A stretch of 64,000 nt of DNA from Flavobacteriales bacterium (GTDB lineage Bacteria > Bacteroidota > Bacteroidia > Flavobacteriales_D > Crocinitomicaceae), in NCBI GenBank assembly GCA_947470515.1, contig CANITF010000001.1, positions 112,481 to 176,480 of the forward strand, read 5' to 3'. Positions within the stretch are counted from its first letter, which is position 1. The number at the start of each line of letters is the position of its first letter. Below, in pieces: positions 19,543 through 28,597 of this stretch. The position numbers and the translations under genes were made by a program. The notes under the pieces were generated by a model. That model was not told the origin of the DNA, did not search any database, and saw only the letters and a program-made list of their open reading frames with translations.

Positions 19543-20367
19543 TTAAAATTTGATATGCTCTGAAACTACTGTCTTTCCAAAGAACATAGAGGCTTTTCTA
19601 TCAAAACCAAGTGAGTTTTCAGTTGTTAAAAAGTGAATTTCTCCATTTTTTGAGCAAGCTTTCTCAAGCTCATCGTGCCTTTTTAAATAATCACTAAGTT
19701 TTTCTGCTACAATCTTTCCTTGCGAAAGAACTTGAATTGAAGAAGGAATAATTGTTTCGATGTATTGTTTTAGAATTGGGTAATGTGTACATGCTAAAAC
19801 AATCACATCTATTTTCGGATCTTTATCTAATAACTGTTGAATGTCTTCTTGTATGAACAATTTTCCAGCTTCAGATTCGTGCCTGTTATTTTCAATCAGT
19901 GGAACCCACATTGGACAAGCATGCTGAATTACTTTAGTTGAAGGCGAAAATTTCTTTAATTCAATAACATACGATTCTGATTTAACCGTTCCTTCAGTTG
20001 CTAATATGCCGACATGTCCAGTTTTTGTTAAGTAGCCAATAACTTCAGCACTTGGACGTATAACACCAAGAACACGTTTATGTGAATCTATCTTGGGCAA
20101 ATCGTTTTGTTGAATTGTTCTCAGTGCTTTTGCAGAGGATGTATTACACGCAATAACTACTAATTCACATCCTCTAGAGAAAAGCTCTTTAACAGCTTCT
20201 AAAGTGTATTCATAGACAACTTCGAATGATCTGGTTCCGTATGGTGCACGAGCATTGTCACCAAGATACAAATAATCGTATTCAGGCAATTGTTTTACTA
20301 TTTCTGATAAAACAGTTAAGCCGCCATAGCCGGAATCAAAAACACCAATAGGACCTTTTTTACTCAT
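19543..20367 (-). CDS. murI: Glutamate racemase
   Basis: Makes D-glutamate for peptidoglycan. Signatures are G-V-F-D-S-G-Y-G-G-L-T-V near the start and the two catalytic cysteine motifs, V-I-A-C-N-T-S-S-A and V-L-A-C-T-H-Y-P-I. I take the ATG at 20367 (274 residues) rather than the TTG at 20376: the TTG is part of a TAGATTTG promoter-like box at 20374-20381. It lies downstream of the bamA-ompH genes but is separated from them by a strong terminator, so it seems to have its own transcript. Confidence 0.95.
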   Translation of the reverse strand: MSKKGPIGVFDSGYGGLTVLSEIVKQLPEYDYLYLGDNARAPYGTRSFEVVYEYTLEAVKELFSRGCELVVIACNTSSAKALRTIQQNDLPKIDSHKRVLGVIRPSAEVIGYLTKTGHVGILATEGTVKSESYVIELKKFSPSTKVIQHACPMWVPLIENNRHESEAGKLFIQEDIQQLLDKDPKIDVIVLACTHYPILKQYIETIIPSSIQVLSQGKIVAEKLSDYLKRHDELEKACSKNGEIHFLTTENSLGFDRKASMFFGKTVVSEHIKF

Positions 20368-20373
20368 CGAATT

Positions 20374-20381
20374 CAAATCTA
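20374..20381 (-). promoter_or_regulatory. TAnnTTTG box directly before murI
   Basis: TAGATTTG lies 6 bp before the murI ATG and directly after the T-run of the ompH terminator. No TTG at the standard 19-21 bp spacing was found, so only the -7 box supports it. Confidence 0.45.
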
Positions 20382-20382
20382 C

Positions 20383-20418
20383 AAAAAAAGGGTAATCAAA
20401 TGAATGATTACCCTTTTA
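20383..20418 (-). terminator. Intrinsic terminator after the ompH genes
   Basis: On the minus strand: AAAAGGGTAATCA, loop TTCATT, TGATTACCCTTTT and further Ts. The 13-bp perfect stem followed by a T-run separates the uppS-bamA-ompH cluster from murI. Confidence 0.93.
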
Positions 20419-20434
20419 AAACGAGTGCGTTTTA

Positions 20435-20950
20435 TTATTTTTTCATTGCTTCTGCATCCAAACGCAATAATTCAACGATTACTTCTGCAGTGATATCTGT
20501 TCCACCTTTGAAATATAAAGTAACTGATTCATCAATCACATAATTTAATTTCTTACGATCAGAAACGATTTCAACTGCTTTTTGAACGCGCTCTAAGATT
20601 GGTTTGTTTAACTCTTGACTATAGATTTGCATTTCTTGATTCAACGATGTTTCGCGGTCTTGAATCCCTTGTTGTTTTTTCATCAATTTCTCCTCTTCAA
20701 ATTTGATTAAAGTAGGAGACATATTTGGACGATCTTTTTCATATTTAGCTAAAGCAGTATTAAAATCGGCTTCCATTTCTTGCAATTCTTTTACGCCATT
20801 TGCTTCAAATCCTTTCAATTGATTCATTGCATCTTTTCTAGACTGTAATGTGTCCAATAATTTTTGAGAATTAACATGTGCAACTTTAGACTGTGCCATC
20901 ACAGTTCCCATACTAAACATTACCGCTAGGGCTAATAATAACTTTTTCAT
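20435..20950 (-). CDS. OmpH/Skp-family periplasmic chaperone (second copy)
   Basis: A 171-residue exported protein with signal peptide M-K-K-L-L-L-A-L-A-V-M...V-M-A-Q. The mature part begins K-V-A-H-V-N-S-Q-K-L-L, typical of the Skp/OmpH body, followed by a long charged coiled coil (about 40-120) that forms the chaperone tentacles. Skp-like proteins hold unfolded outer membrane proteins in the periplasm and deliver them to the BAM machine. It is 21 bp downstream of a related copy, itself just after bamA, and the strong terminator follows it. Confidence 0.9.
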   Translation of the reverse strand: MKKLLLALAVMFSMGTVMAQSKVAHVNSQKLLDTLQSRKDAMNQLKGFEANGVKELQEMEADFNTALAKYEKDRPNMSPTLIKFEEEKLMKKQQGIQDRETSLNQEMQIYSQELNKPILERVQKAVEIVSDRKKLNYVIDESVTLYFKGGTDITAEVIVELLRLDAEAMKK

Positions 20951-20971
20951 TCTTCTTTTTTTATTTGTTAA

Positions 20972-21487
20972 TTATTTACCGTTGATACCCATTTCTTTCA
21001 AAACTTCATCGCTGATATCGTATTTGATGTCTGCATAAATCAAATTACTTTGATTGGCCTTATCAAAAACAAAACTGTAATTTCTTTTTGAAGCAACTTT
21101 TTGCATTGCATCGTAAACATTATCTTGTATAGGTTTAATTAATTCCTGTCTTTTTTGGAAGTAATCTCCACTAACTCCAAACCTCAATTTTTGCATTTCC
21201 ATTGCTTCTGTTTCCAGTTTTGCAATTTCTTCTTTACGTTTCGTTTTTTCTTCATTCGGCAAAAGAACCTCTTCTCGCGCAAAATTGTCTTTCTTTAATT
21301 TTAAGACTTCATAGCGCTCCTCAATTTCCTTTGTCCAGCGATCAGCCAATTTATCTAATTTGTCCTTCGCTTCTTTATATTCAGGCACGCTTGCCAAAAT
21401 AAAATCAGAATCGATATACGCATACTTCTGTCCGAAGACAAATGCTGTGCCAAAGATAAAAACGAATGCAAATAATAGCTTTTTCAT
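20972..21487 (-). CDS. OmpH/Skp-family periplasmic chaperone (first copy)
   Basis: A 171-residue paralogue of the following gene, with signal peptide ending F-V-F-G-Q and mature start K-Y-A-Y-I-D-S-D-F-I-L. The central part is a charged coiled coil (about 35-110). It follows bamA by 56 bp on the same strand, so it belongs to the outer-membrane assembly cluster. Tandem OmpH genes after bamA are frequent in Bacteroidota; the two copies have diverged clearly and may prefer different clients, which is inference. Confidence 0.9.
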   Translation of the reverse strand: MKKLLFAFVFIFGTAFVFGQKYAYIDSDFILASVPEYKEAKDKLDKLADRWTKEIEERYEVLKLKKDNFAREEVLLPNEEKTKRKEEIAKLETEAMEMQKLRFGVSGDYFQKRQELIKPIQDNVYDAMQKVASKRNYSFVFDKANQSNLIYADIKYDISDEVLKEMGINGK

Positions 21488-21543
21488 AGTGTAAATTTGA
21501 AGCCGAACGCCAAAACTAGTAATTTTATTGTGTTTGACAATGA

Positions 21544-24114
21544 TTAAAGTTCTCCAAGATTCATCCCTATTGTAAAACTCAACTTTGGATAAAAGCCTTT
21601 TTTGTCGATCGATTGATCTGATGCTCCACCATATTGGGACGACCAGTAATCCAATTTATCAAAGCCTAAACCATAGTCTAAGCCGAGCATACCAAACATT
21701 GGAAGAAATACTCTGATTCCAATTCCGGCCGATCTTTTCACATTAAATGGGTTGAATTTATCTATTGAAGGAAAAGTATTACCTGCTTCACCGAAAATTA
21801 ATGCATAAAAAGTTGCTGATGGATTCAAAGAAATCGGATAGCGTAATTCAAGGGTATATTTAGCAATGATTGGATCTCCCGCTGAAGAAGAAACCGAGTT
21901 ATCCTCGTATCCGCGAAGTGCAATAATTTCTCTACCACCAAGTTGATTTACTCCTGAAAGGCCACTTCCACCTAAAGCAAATCTATCAAAAGGCGTTATC
22001 CCTTTCGATTTTGTAAATGCTCCCATTATCGAGAATCCAAAACGAGATCTTAAGACTAATTTTTTATCTGTTGTCAATGGAAAGAACCATTCTCCTGTAA
22101 ATTTGAATTTGTAATATTCCAAGTATTTATAACGTTCTTGCGCAGTTAATCCTGAATAATCTGTTTTACCTTCAAAATAAGAGTAGGGTAATGTAGATTT
22201 AACGGAGAACATTATATTAGATCCTCCTTGAGGATAAATTGGTGCACTAACAGAACTTCTTTGTAAGACATATTTCAGTGCGATATCATTTGCATATCCA
22301 TTTTTGAAAATTGGGAAACGAGCATCGTCTCGCACATCGTAATACTGATAACTTAATTCATAATACGCTGTAAAATAATCATCAGGCCATTTTTTACGTC
22401 TACCTAATCCAACACCCATTCCTGTGATTGAAATACCTGTATATAATTCATTAGATGGCAAATACCCATTTCCTAAAGCTGTATGGTTGACCCAATAAGA
22501 CAATGAGTTTGGTTTTTTTCCACCTAGCCATGGCTCTGTAAACGAAAAATTATATCCTTGATAGTAACGCCCATTCGTTTGAGCTCTAATTGATAATTTT
22601 TGACCATCGCCACCTGGTAGAGGAGACCAAGAACCTTTTTTAAAGATGTTTTTAGTGGAAAAGTTATTGAATGTTAATCCTAAAGTACCAATAATACGAC
22701 CATTTCCTGTTGGTCCAGCTCCACCATAACCACCGGATAATTCAATTTGATCGGAAGATTTTTCTTCAACTACATACTCAATATCTACTGTCCCATCGGC
22801 TGGATTTGGCATTGGATTTACTTGAAAGCCTTGTTCATTGAAAAACCCAAGTTGAGCCAATTCACGTTGCGTACGAATAATGTCATTTCTATTAAATAGA
22901 TCACCAGGTTTGGTGCGTATTTCACGTCTAATTACGTATTCGTTTGTTTTCGCATTACCGGTAATAATGATTCGTTTTACGCGCGCTTCTTTTCCTTCAA
23001 CGATACGCATTTGATAATTGATATAATTACCATTAACATTCGTTTCAACAGGAATTATTTGAAAAAACAAATATCCTCTGTCCATATAAAGAGAAGAAAT
23101 ATCTCGACCATCTTGACTCATATTTAAACGTTCGTCAAGAAGTTTTTTGTTGTAAATATCCCCAAATTTTATTCCTAGAATTGTATCTAAATAGGAAGAA
23201 CGAAACTTCGTGTTTCCAATCCATTCAATATCCCCGAAATAGTACTTACTTCCTTCGTCAATGGTGATATTTATTATTAGATTTTTCTCATTTACTTGAT
23301 AAACCGTGTCATATTTTACAAATGCATCTCGTAATCCAATGGTATTGAATTTACCTAACATAGCCAATTTATCTTTTTCGTAAGAGCTTTCTGTAAATTT
23401 TGATCTTTTAAAGAATCGCCATAGCTTGTTCTCTTTTGTATCTTTCATTGCCATTGTCAGTTTCCACTTCGGGATACTTGTAACGCCTTCAATGTTTAAT
23501 TCTTTAATCCCAATTTTTTTACCCTTTTTGATGTCAATCAAGAAAATTTCGGAGTTATTCATTAAGGTATCCGATATACGATTAATCTTTGCTGATACGG
23601 AATAATATCCCTTTTCTCTAAAGTATCCTTTTATCTGATTTTCTGTTTGATAGATTAAATTTTCTGTAATAGTTTTACCTGAAAACAAAGCGATTTCTTC
23701 TCTTACTTTATCCGCTTCTCTTTTATTGACTCCTTTAAATTTGAAACGGGATAGTTTTGGTCTTGGAACAACTCTTATTGTTAGATAAATTACACCAGCT
23801 ACTTCTTTGTCTGCTAATATTTCTACATCAGAAAACAACCCTTCTGCCCATAAGTTTTTAATTGCTTTTGAGATTTTTTCACCTGGGAGGTAAATTGTTT
23901 GACCTTGTTTTAATCCAGCAATTAGTTTAATTGCTTGGTGATCAAAATTATCGGCACCTTCAATTTTTATTGGACCTACTTCATATTCTTTTGGCTTTTT
24001 AAAATCAATATCTAATCCTCCAATTGAAATTGGTCCAGATAGTGTGTCAATTTGCCCGAAAACAGCAGATACTGAGCACAAACAAAAAAGTAGGAATAGT
24101 ATTTTCAATTTCAT
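21544..24114 (-). CDS. bamA: Outer membrane protein assembly factor BamA
   Basis: The 856-residue Omp85-family protein inserts beta-barrel proteins into the outer membrane. It has a signal peptide (1-20), five POTRA-type repeats over about 45-430 (for example F-K-F-K-G-V-N-K-R-E and I-I-I-T-G-N-A-K-T-N-E-Y-V-I-R-R-E) and a C-terminal barrel from about 455 that contains the family motif V-R-G-Y-type segment as A-L-R-G-Y-E-D-N. It starts one base after the uppS stop and is followed by two Skp-like chaperone genes, an arrangement that supports the assignment. Confidence 0.95.
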   Translation of the reverse strand: MKLKILFLLFCLCSVSAVFGQIDTLSGPISIGGLDIDFKKPKEYEVGPIKIEGADNFDHQAIKLIAGLKQGQTIYLPGEKISKAIKNLWAEGLFSDVEILADKEVAGVIYLTIRVVPRPKLSRFKFKGVNKREADKVREEIALFSGKTITENLIYQTENQIKGYFREKGYYSVSAKINRISDTLMNNSEIFLIDIKKGKKIGIKELNIEGVTSIPKWKLTMAMKDTKENKLWRFFKRSKFTESSYEKDKLAMLGKFNTIGLRDAFVKYDTVYQVNEKNLIINITIDEGSKYYFGDIEWIGNTKFRSSYLDTILGIKFGDIYNKKLLDERLNMSQDGRDISSLYMDRGYLFFQIIPVETNVNGNYINYQMRIVEGKEARVKRIIITGNAKTNEYVIRREIRTKPGDLFNRNDIIRTQRELAQLGFFNEQGFQVNPMPNPADGTVDIEYVVEEKSSDQIELSGGYGGAGPTGNGRIIGTLGLTFNNFSTKNIFKKGSWSPLPGGDGQKLSIRAQTNGRYYQGYNFSFTEPWLGGKKPNSLSYWVNHTALGNGYLPSNELYTGISITGMGVGLGRRKKWPDDYFTAYYELSYQYYDVRDDARFPIFKNGYANDIALKYVLQRSSVSAPIYPQGGSNIMFSVKSTLPYSYFEGKTDYSGLTAQERYKYLEYYKFKFTGEWFFPLTTDKKLVLRSRFGFSIMGAFTKSKGITPFDRFALGGSGLSGVNQLGGREIIALRGYEDNSVSSSAGDPIIAKYTLELRYPISLNPSATFYALIFGEAGNTFPSIDKFNPFNVKRSAGIGIRVFLPMFGMLGLDYGLGFDKLDYWSSQYGGASDQSIDKKGFYPKLSFTIGMNLGEL

Positions 24115-24115
24115 T

Positions 24116-24859
24116 TTATTTAGTTAGTTGTTCAGATACCATTCCAAAACGTCGTTCTCTTGATTGAAAATCTAAAACCGCTTTGTATAAATCATCTCTT
24201 TTGAAATCTGGCCATAACACCTCAGTGAAATGAAATTCAGTGTAAGCAATTTGCCACAAAAGAAAATTACTTATTCTATGTTCTCCACTAGTCCTTATTA
24301 ATAATTCTGGATCCGGAATATCTTTAGTGCTTAAATAGCTGTCAAAAAGTTCTGTTGATATTTTATCTATGGATAAATCATTTGATTTAACGTTTGTTGC
24401 AATCTTTTTAACTGCATCAATGATTTCCCATCGTGCACTGTAGTTTAGCGCAAGAACCAAATTTATTTCAGTGTTGTTTTTGGTTAATTCTATGGATTCT
24501 TGCAATTCGTCTTGACATTCTTGGGGCAGGCCTTCAATATCTCCAATGGTTAATAAACGAACACCAGTATCTGAAAGTTCTTTAATTTCATTCGCCAACG
24601 ATTTGACTAATAAATCCATTAAACCAGCAACTTCTTCTTTCGGGCGATTCCAGTTTTCAGTAGAAAAGGCGTAAAGTGTGAGGTATTGAATTTTTAATTC
24701 CTTGGCAGCTTTTAATGTTTCTCGAATTGATTCTACTCCAAAATTGTGACCATACAAACGTAAATGCCCTTGTTTTTGAGCCCAACGACCATTGCCATCC
24801 ATAATGATTGCAACATGTTTCGGTGTTTTAGTAAGATCTATTTTAGATAAATAATCCAT
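24116..24859 (-). CDS. uppS: Isoprenyl transferase (undecaprenyl diphosphate synthase type)
   Basis: Makes the long cis-polyprenyl diphosphate that becomes the lipid carrier for peptidoglycan and surface polysaccharides. The 247-residue protein carries the catalytic motif I-I-M-D-G-N-G-R-W-A with Asp21, then A-F-S-T-E-N-W-N-R-P and, near the C-terminus, P-D-P-E-L-L-I-R-T-S-G-E-H-R-I-S-N. The start at 24859 gives the family-typical N-terminus (D-L-T-K-T-P-K-H-V-A). A promoter box ends only 3 bp before this ATG. bamA follows after one base. Confidence 0.95.
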   Translation of the reverse strand: MDYLSKIDLTKTPKHVAIIMDGNGRWAQKQGHLRLYGHNFGVESIRETLKAAKELKIQYLTLYAFSTENWNRPKEEVAGLMDLLVKSLANEIKELSDTGVRLLTIGDIEGLPQECQDELQESIELTKNNTEINLVLALNYSARWEIIDAVKKIATNVKSNDLSIDKISTELFDSYLSTKDIPDPELLIRTSGEHRISNFLLWQIAYTEFHFTEVLWPDFKRDDLYKAVLDFQSRERRFGMVSEQLTK

Positions 24860-24862
24860 TTA

Positions 24863-24893
24863 CAAATTTAGAATTAAGAACGAAAATAAACAA
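24863..24893 (-). promoter_or_regulatory. Promoter of the uppS-bamA-ompH cluster
   Basis: On the minus strand, TTG (24891-24893), 20 bp, then TAAATTTG (24863-24870). Spacing and boxes match the Bacteroidota consensus. The ATG of uppS is 3 bp beyond the box, so the mRNA probably has no leader. Confidence 0.65.
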
Positions 24894-24941
24894 TCAATCG
24901 TATATTTCAGTGTTCTCTAATAATGCTTAACATACCTTAAC

Positions 24942-24976
24942 AAAAAAAAGAGGGAAATGGTAAACCAAATCCCTCT
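24942..24976 (-). terminator. Intrinsic terminator after atpC
   Basis: On the minus strand: AGAGGGA, an inner TGG/CCA-paired part, TCCCTCT and a run of eight Ts. It is about 20 bp beyond the atpC stop. Confidence 0.88.
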
Positions 24977-24997
24977 GTATAATAAGGTTAAATTTTC

Positions 24998-25288
24998 TTA
25001 TTCGGCAAGAACAATAATTTTATTATTCAAGAGTTCAACAACTCCACCTTTAATAGCAACTCGAATCACTTTTGAATTTGAAGTATCATCAAGAATTAAT
25101 TTACTTGTTCCTTCAGTTCTTTCAAATGACGAAACTAAATCTATTTTCACTTCTCCTTCTGCCAGTCCTGAGATAATTGGCGCGTGTCCATTTAACACCT
25201 GAAAAAGTCCATTTAATCCAGGAAGAAGAACTGCATCTACCTCACCAGTAAATATTTTTGATTCAGGAGTTATTATTTCCAACTGCAT
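24998..25288 (-). CDS. atpC: ATP synthase epsilon subunit, short form
   Basis: A 96-residue subunit of the F1 rotor stalk. It has the beta-sandwich domain of epsilon (M-Q-L-E-I-I-T-P-E-S-K-I-F, L-P-G-L-N-G-L-F-Q-V-L-N-G-H-A-P). The C-terminal helical hairpin found in the roughly 135-residue enterobacterial protein, which can block ATP hydrolysis, is missing. The frame ends cleanly, and short forms are usual in Bacteroidota, so I see no truncation. It follows atpD by 34 bp. Confidence 0.93.
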   Translation of the reverse strand: MQLEIITPESKIFTGEVDAVLLPGLNGLFQVLNGHAPIISGLAEGEVKIDLVSSFERTEGTSKLILDDTSNSKVIRVAIKGGVVELLNNKIIVLAE

Positions 25289-25322
25289 ATTTTTCGTTTT
25301 TGAATTGAAGAATACTTTTTAC

Positions 25323-26831
<1,509 letters not shown>

Positions 26832-26892
26832 TTAAGCGTCTTTTTATGTTGAATACTAAATAGTGGTAGACCCACTAATTTGAATTTGGGCG

Positions 26893-26922
26893 CAAAGTTA
26901 CACCAATTATTTTAAGTTACAA
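26893..26922 (-). promoter_or_regulatory. Promoter of atpD-atpC
   Basis: On the minus strand, TTG (26920-26922), 19 bp, TAACTTTG (26893-26900). This leaves a leader of about 55 bases before atpD. Confidence 0.65.
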
Positions 26923-26966
26923 TATAGAATTGACACTTTTTTTTAGGATTTTAAAGAAAAAAATGA

Positions 26967-28190
26967 TTAGAATTTTAGATGGCTCAGATTCTTTTTAACA
27001 AGAAAACGTACGGGCAAATAAGAAAACAGCAAACTCAATAGAGATACTAGAAAAAGGATCAATATTCCGTCAGAAATTGTAATATTTATTGGAAAAGCTT
27101 CACCACCAGAATTGGGCATAGTAAGCAATGCGCTTTTGAGTTGTAGTAAACAAACACCATAACCCAAGAAAAGGCCGATAAGTATTCCTTTTCCTGAAAT
27201 TAGTAGTCCTTCAAAAAAGAAAATATTGAAGATTGTCTTTTTGTTTGCACCATAACTTATCATCGTTTGGATGTTTTCCTTTTTCTCAACAAATAACATT
27301 GTTAGAGACGCAATAAGATTAAAAGCCGCTAAAATAAAGATGAACAGTAATATAATTAGTACAATTATTTTTTCTGATTTACTGGTTTTATAAATTAACT
27401 CGTTTTTTTCATAATTTGTTTTAACACTGAAATTTGAACCAAGTATTTCGATAAGATTGGCCTTAACATCTTCATTTTTAAATGAAGGGTCAACGTCAAC
27501 ATAGACGGCCGTAATGTCTTTTTGATAATTGAGAATATCTTTAGCTAGTTTTATAGGTATTACCAGTTTGTCTGCGTTTACTTCGCGATTGAAATTCATT
27601 CTTCCAGAAATGTCAATGAGTTTCGTGTTGAACGGATTAGATCCAATTCGAACTTTAGAATCACGTTTTGGAACATAGAGTATAACTTGCTCATACCCTA
27701 TATTTTCTGGAATATATCCGCCCAGGTTATCTAAAAGTGTCGCTCCAATTAACCCAAAAGATTTGTTGTTTTGTTCGATAAAAGGATTCCCATCAACCAT
27801 GTGATTTTTCATTCTTGCAATTTTCAAGAAAGAACTATCGACTCCTACCAATGAGGCATTTATAAATTTTTTCTCATGCTTAATTACAACAATCTCCTCA
27901 ATTGCCTTTGAATAATTTACAACGCCACTCGTTTTTTGAATTGAAGCATAATCAATTAAATCTTCTGGGAAAGTTTTACCAATATTGGATCTTATGGTTA
28001 TATCTGTGTCAAAATCTGAATATAATTTTTCAATCATTGACTCGATTCCATTAAAAGCCGAAAGTAGAATAATTAAAGATGCTGTAATTACAGAAATGCC
28101 GACAACAGAAATCCGTGTGATTAGATTAATCACATTTTTCTTTCTTTTTGCTGAAAGATACCGTCTCGCTATATAATATGAAAGATTGAT
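26967..28190 (-). CDS. LolC/FtsX-type ABC transporter permease, with non-canonical start
   Basis: Permease of the lipoprotein-releasing (LolCE) or FtsX type: one N-terminal membrane helix, a large periplasmic domain (about 60-270) and three C-terminal helices. The first normal start is GTG at 28133, but the frame stays open upstream and encodes N-L-S-Y-Y-I-A-R-R-Y-L-S-A-K-R-K-K-N, which is the conserved N-terminus of this family before V-I-N-L-I-T-R-I-S-V-V-G. I therefore extend it to 28190, where an ATC overlaps the rbfA stop (TAATC) at the place where TAATG would be expected. That gives about 407 residues, the normal length. No ATPase partner gene is adjacent. It would extract lipoproteins from the inner membrane or regulate envelope processes. 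Confidence 0.83.
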   Translation of the reverse strand: MNLSYYIARRYLSAKRKKNVINLITRISVVGISVITASLIILLSAFNGIESMIEKLYSDFDTDITIRSNIGKTFPEDLIDYASIQKTSGVVNYSKAIEEIVVIKHEKKFINASLVGVDSSFLKIARMKNHMVDGNPFIEQNNKSFGLIGATLLDNLGGYIPENIGYEQVILYVPKRDSKVRIGSNPFNTKLIDISGRMNFNREVNADKLVIPIKLAKDILNYQKDITAVYVDVDPSFKNEDVKANLIEILGSNFSVKTNYEKNELIYKTSKSEKIIVLIILLFIFILAAFNLIASLTMLFVEKKENIQTMISYGANKKTIFNIFFFEGLLISGKGILIGLFLGYGVCLLQLKSALLTMPNSGGEAFPINITISDGILILFLVSLLSLLFSYLPVRFLVKKNLSHLKF

Positions 28191-28528
28191 TATTTCTTTT
28201 TTAACAATTCGTCAATTGTCATGGCGTAATCTAAGGAGTCATCAATAAAGAATAATAATTCAGGGATTTTACGCATGTTTTTCAATCGTTTTCCAACATC
28301 GCCTCTGATTTTTCCCGTGTTAATTTTGATGTTTTCTAAAACTTCCTTTTTGTCTGGACCAGCAAAAATACTGATATAACATCGCGCTAATGATAAATCA
28401 GAGGTTACACGAACTATGGTCACAGTCACCATCGCACCTAAACATATTTCGCGTGCATTGCGTTGAAAAAACATGGATAATTCCTCTTGAATTACTCCCT
28501 CAATTTTATTTTGTCTGATACTACTCAT
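28190..28528 (-). CDS. rbfA: Ribosome-binding factor A
   Basis: A 112-residue KH-like protein that binds the 30S subunit during 16S rRNA maturation and cold adaptation. The body R-Q-N-K-I-E-G-V-I-Q-E-E-L-S-M-F-F, the V-T-I-V-R-V-T-S-D-L-S-L-A-R-C-Y-I-S strand region and the ending P-E-L-L-F-F-I-D-D-S-L-D-Y are typical. A TACTTTTG box lies 4 bp before its ATG. Its stop overlaps the likely start of the permease gene downstream, so they are probably co-translated. Confidence 0.93.
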   Translation of the reverse strand: MSSIRQNKIEGVIQEELSMFFQRNAREICLGAMVTVTIVRVTSDLSLARCYISIFAGPDKKEVLENIKINTGKIRGDVGKRLKNMRKIPELLFFIDDSLDYAMTIDELLKKK

Positions 28529-28532
28529 GGTG

Positions 28533-28540
28533 CAAAAGTA
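28533..28540 (-). promoter_or_regulatory. TAnnTTTG box directly before rbfA
   Basis: TACTTTTG on the minus strand, then CACC and the rbfA ATG. It overlaps the palindrome at 28538-28551. No convincing TTG box was found at standard spacing. Confidence 0.45.
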
Positions 28541-28551
28541 ACAATTGTTAC
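28538..28551. promoter_or_regulatory. Perfect 14-bp palindrome between divergent genes
   Basis: GTAACAATTGTTAC lies between rbfA (minus) and the exporter gene (plus) and overlaps the rbfA promoter box by 3 bp. It could be an operator for a dimeric regulator; no regulator gene is adjacent. Confidence 0.4.
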
Positions 28552-28583
28552 TGCCTGAATGAAAAGATAGGGAAACAAAAACT

Positions 28584-28591
28584 TATCTTTG
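28584..28591 (+). promoter_or_regulatory. TAnnTTTG box directly before the MsbA-like exporter
   Basis: TATCTTTG ends 6 bp before the ATG at 28598. No TTG box at the standard distance was found. Confidence 0.45.
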
Positions 28592-28597
28592 CCTTTC

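Noticed and set aside
24998..25288. Truncated atpC pseudogene
   Set aside because: The short epsilon subunit without the C-terminal helices is normal for the phylum, and the gene ends cleanly before a terminator.
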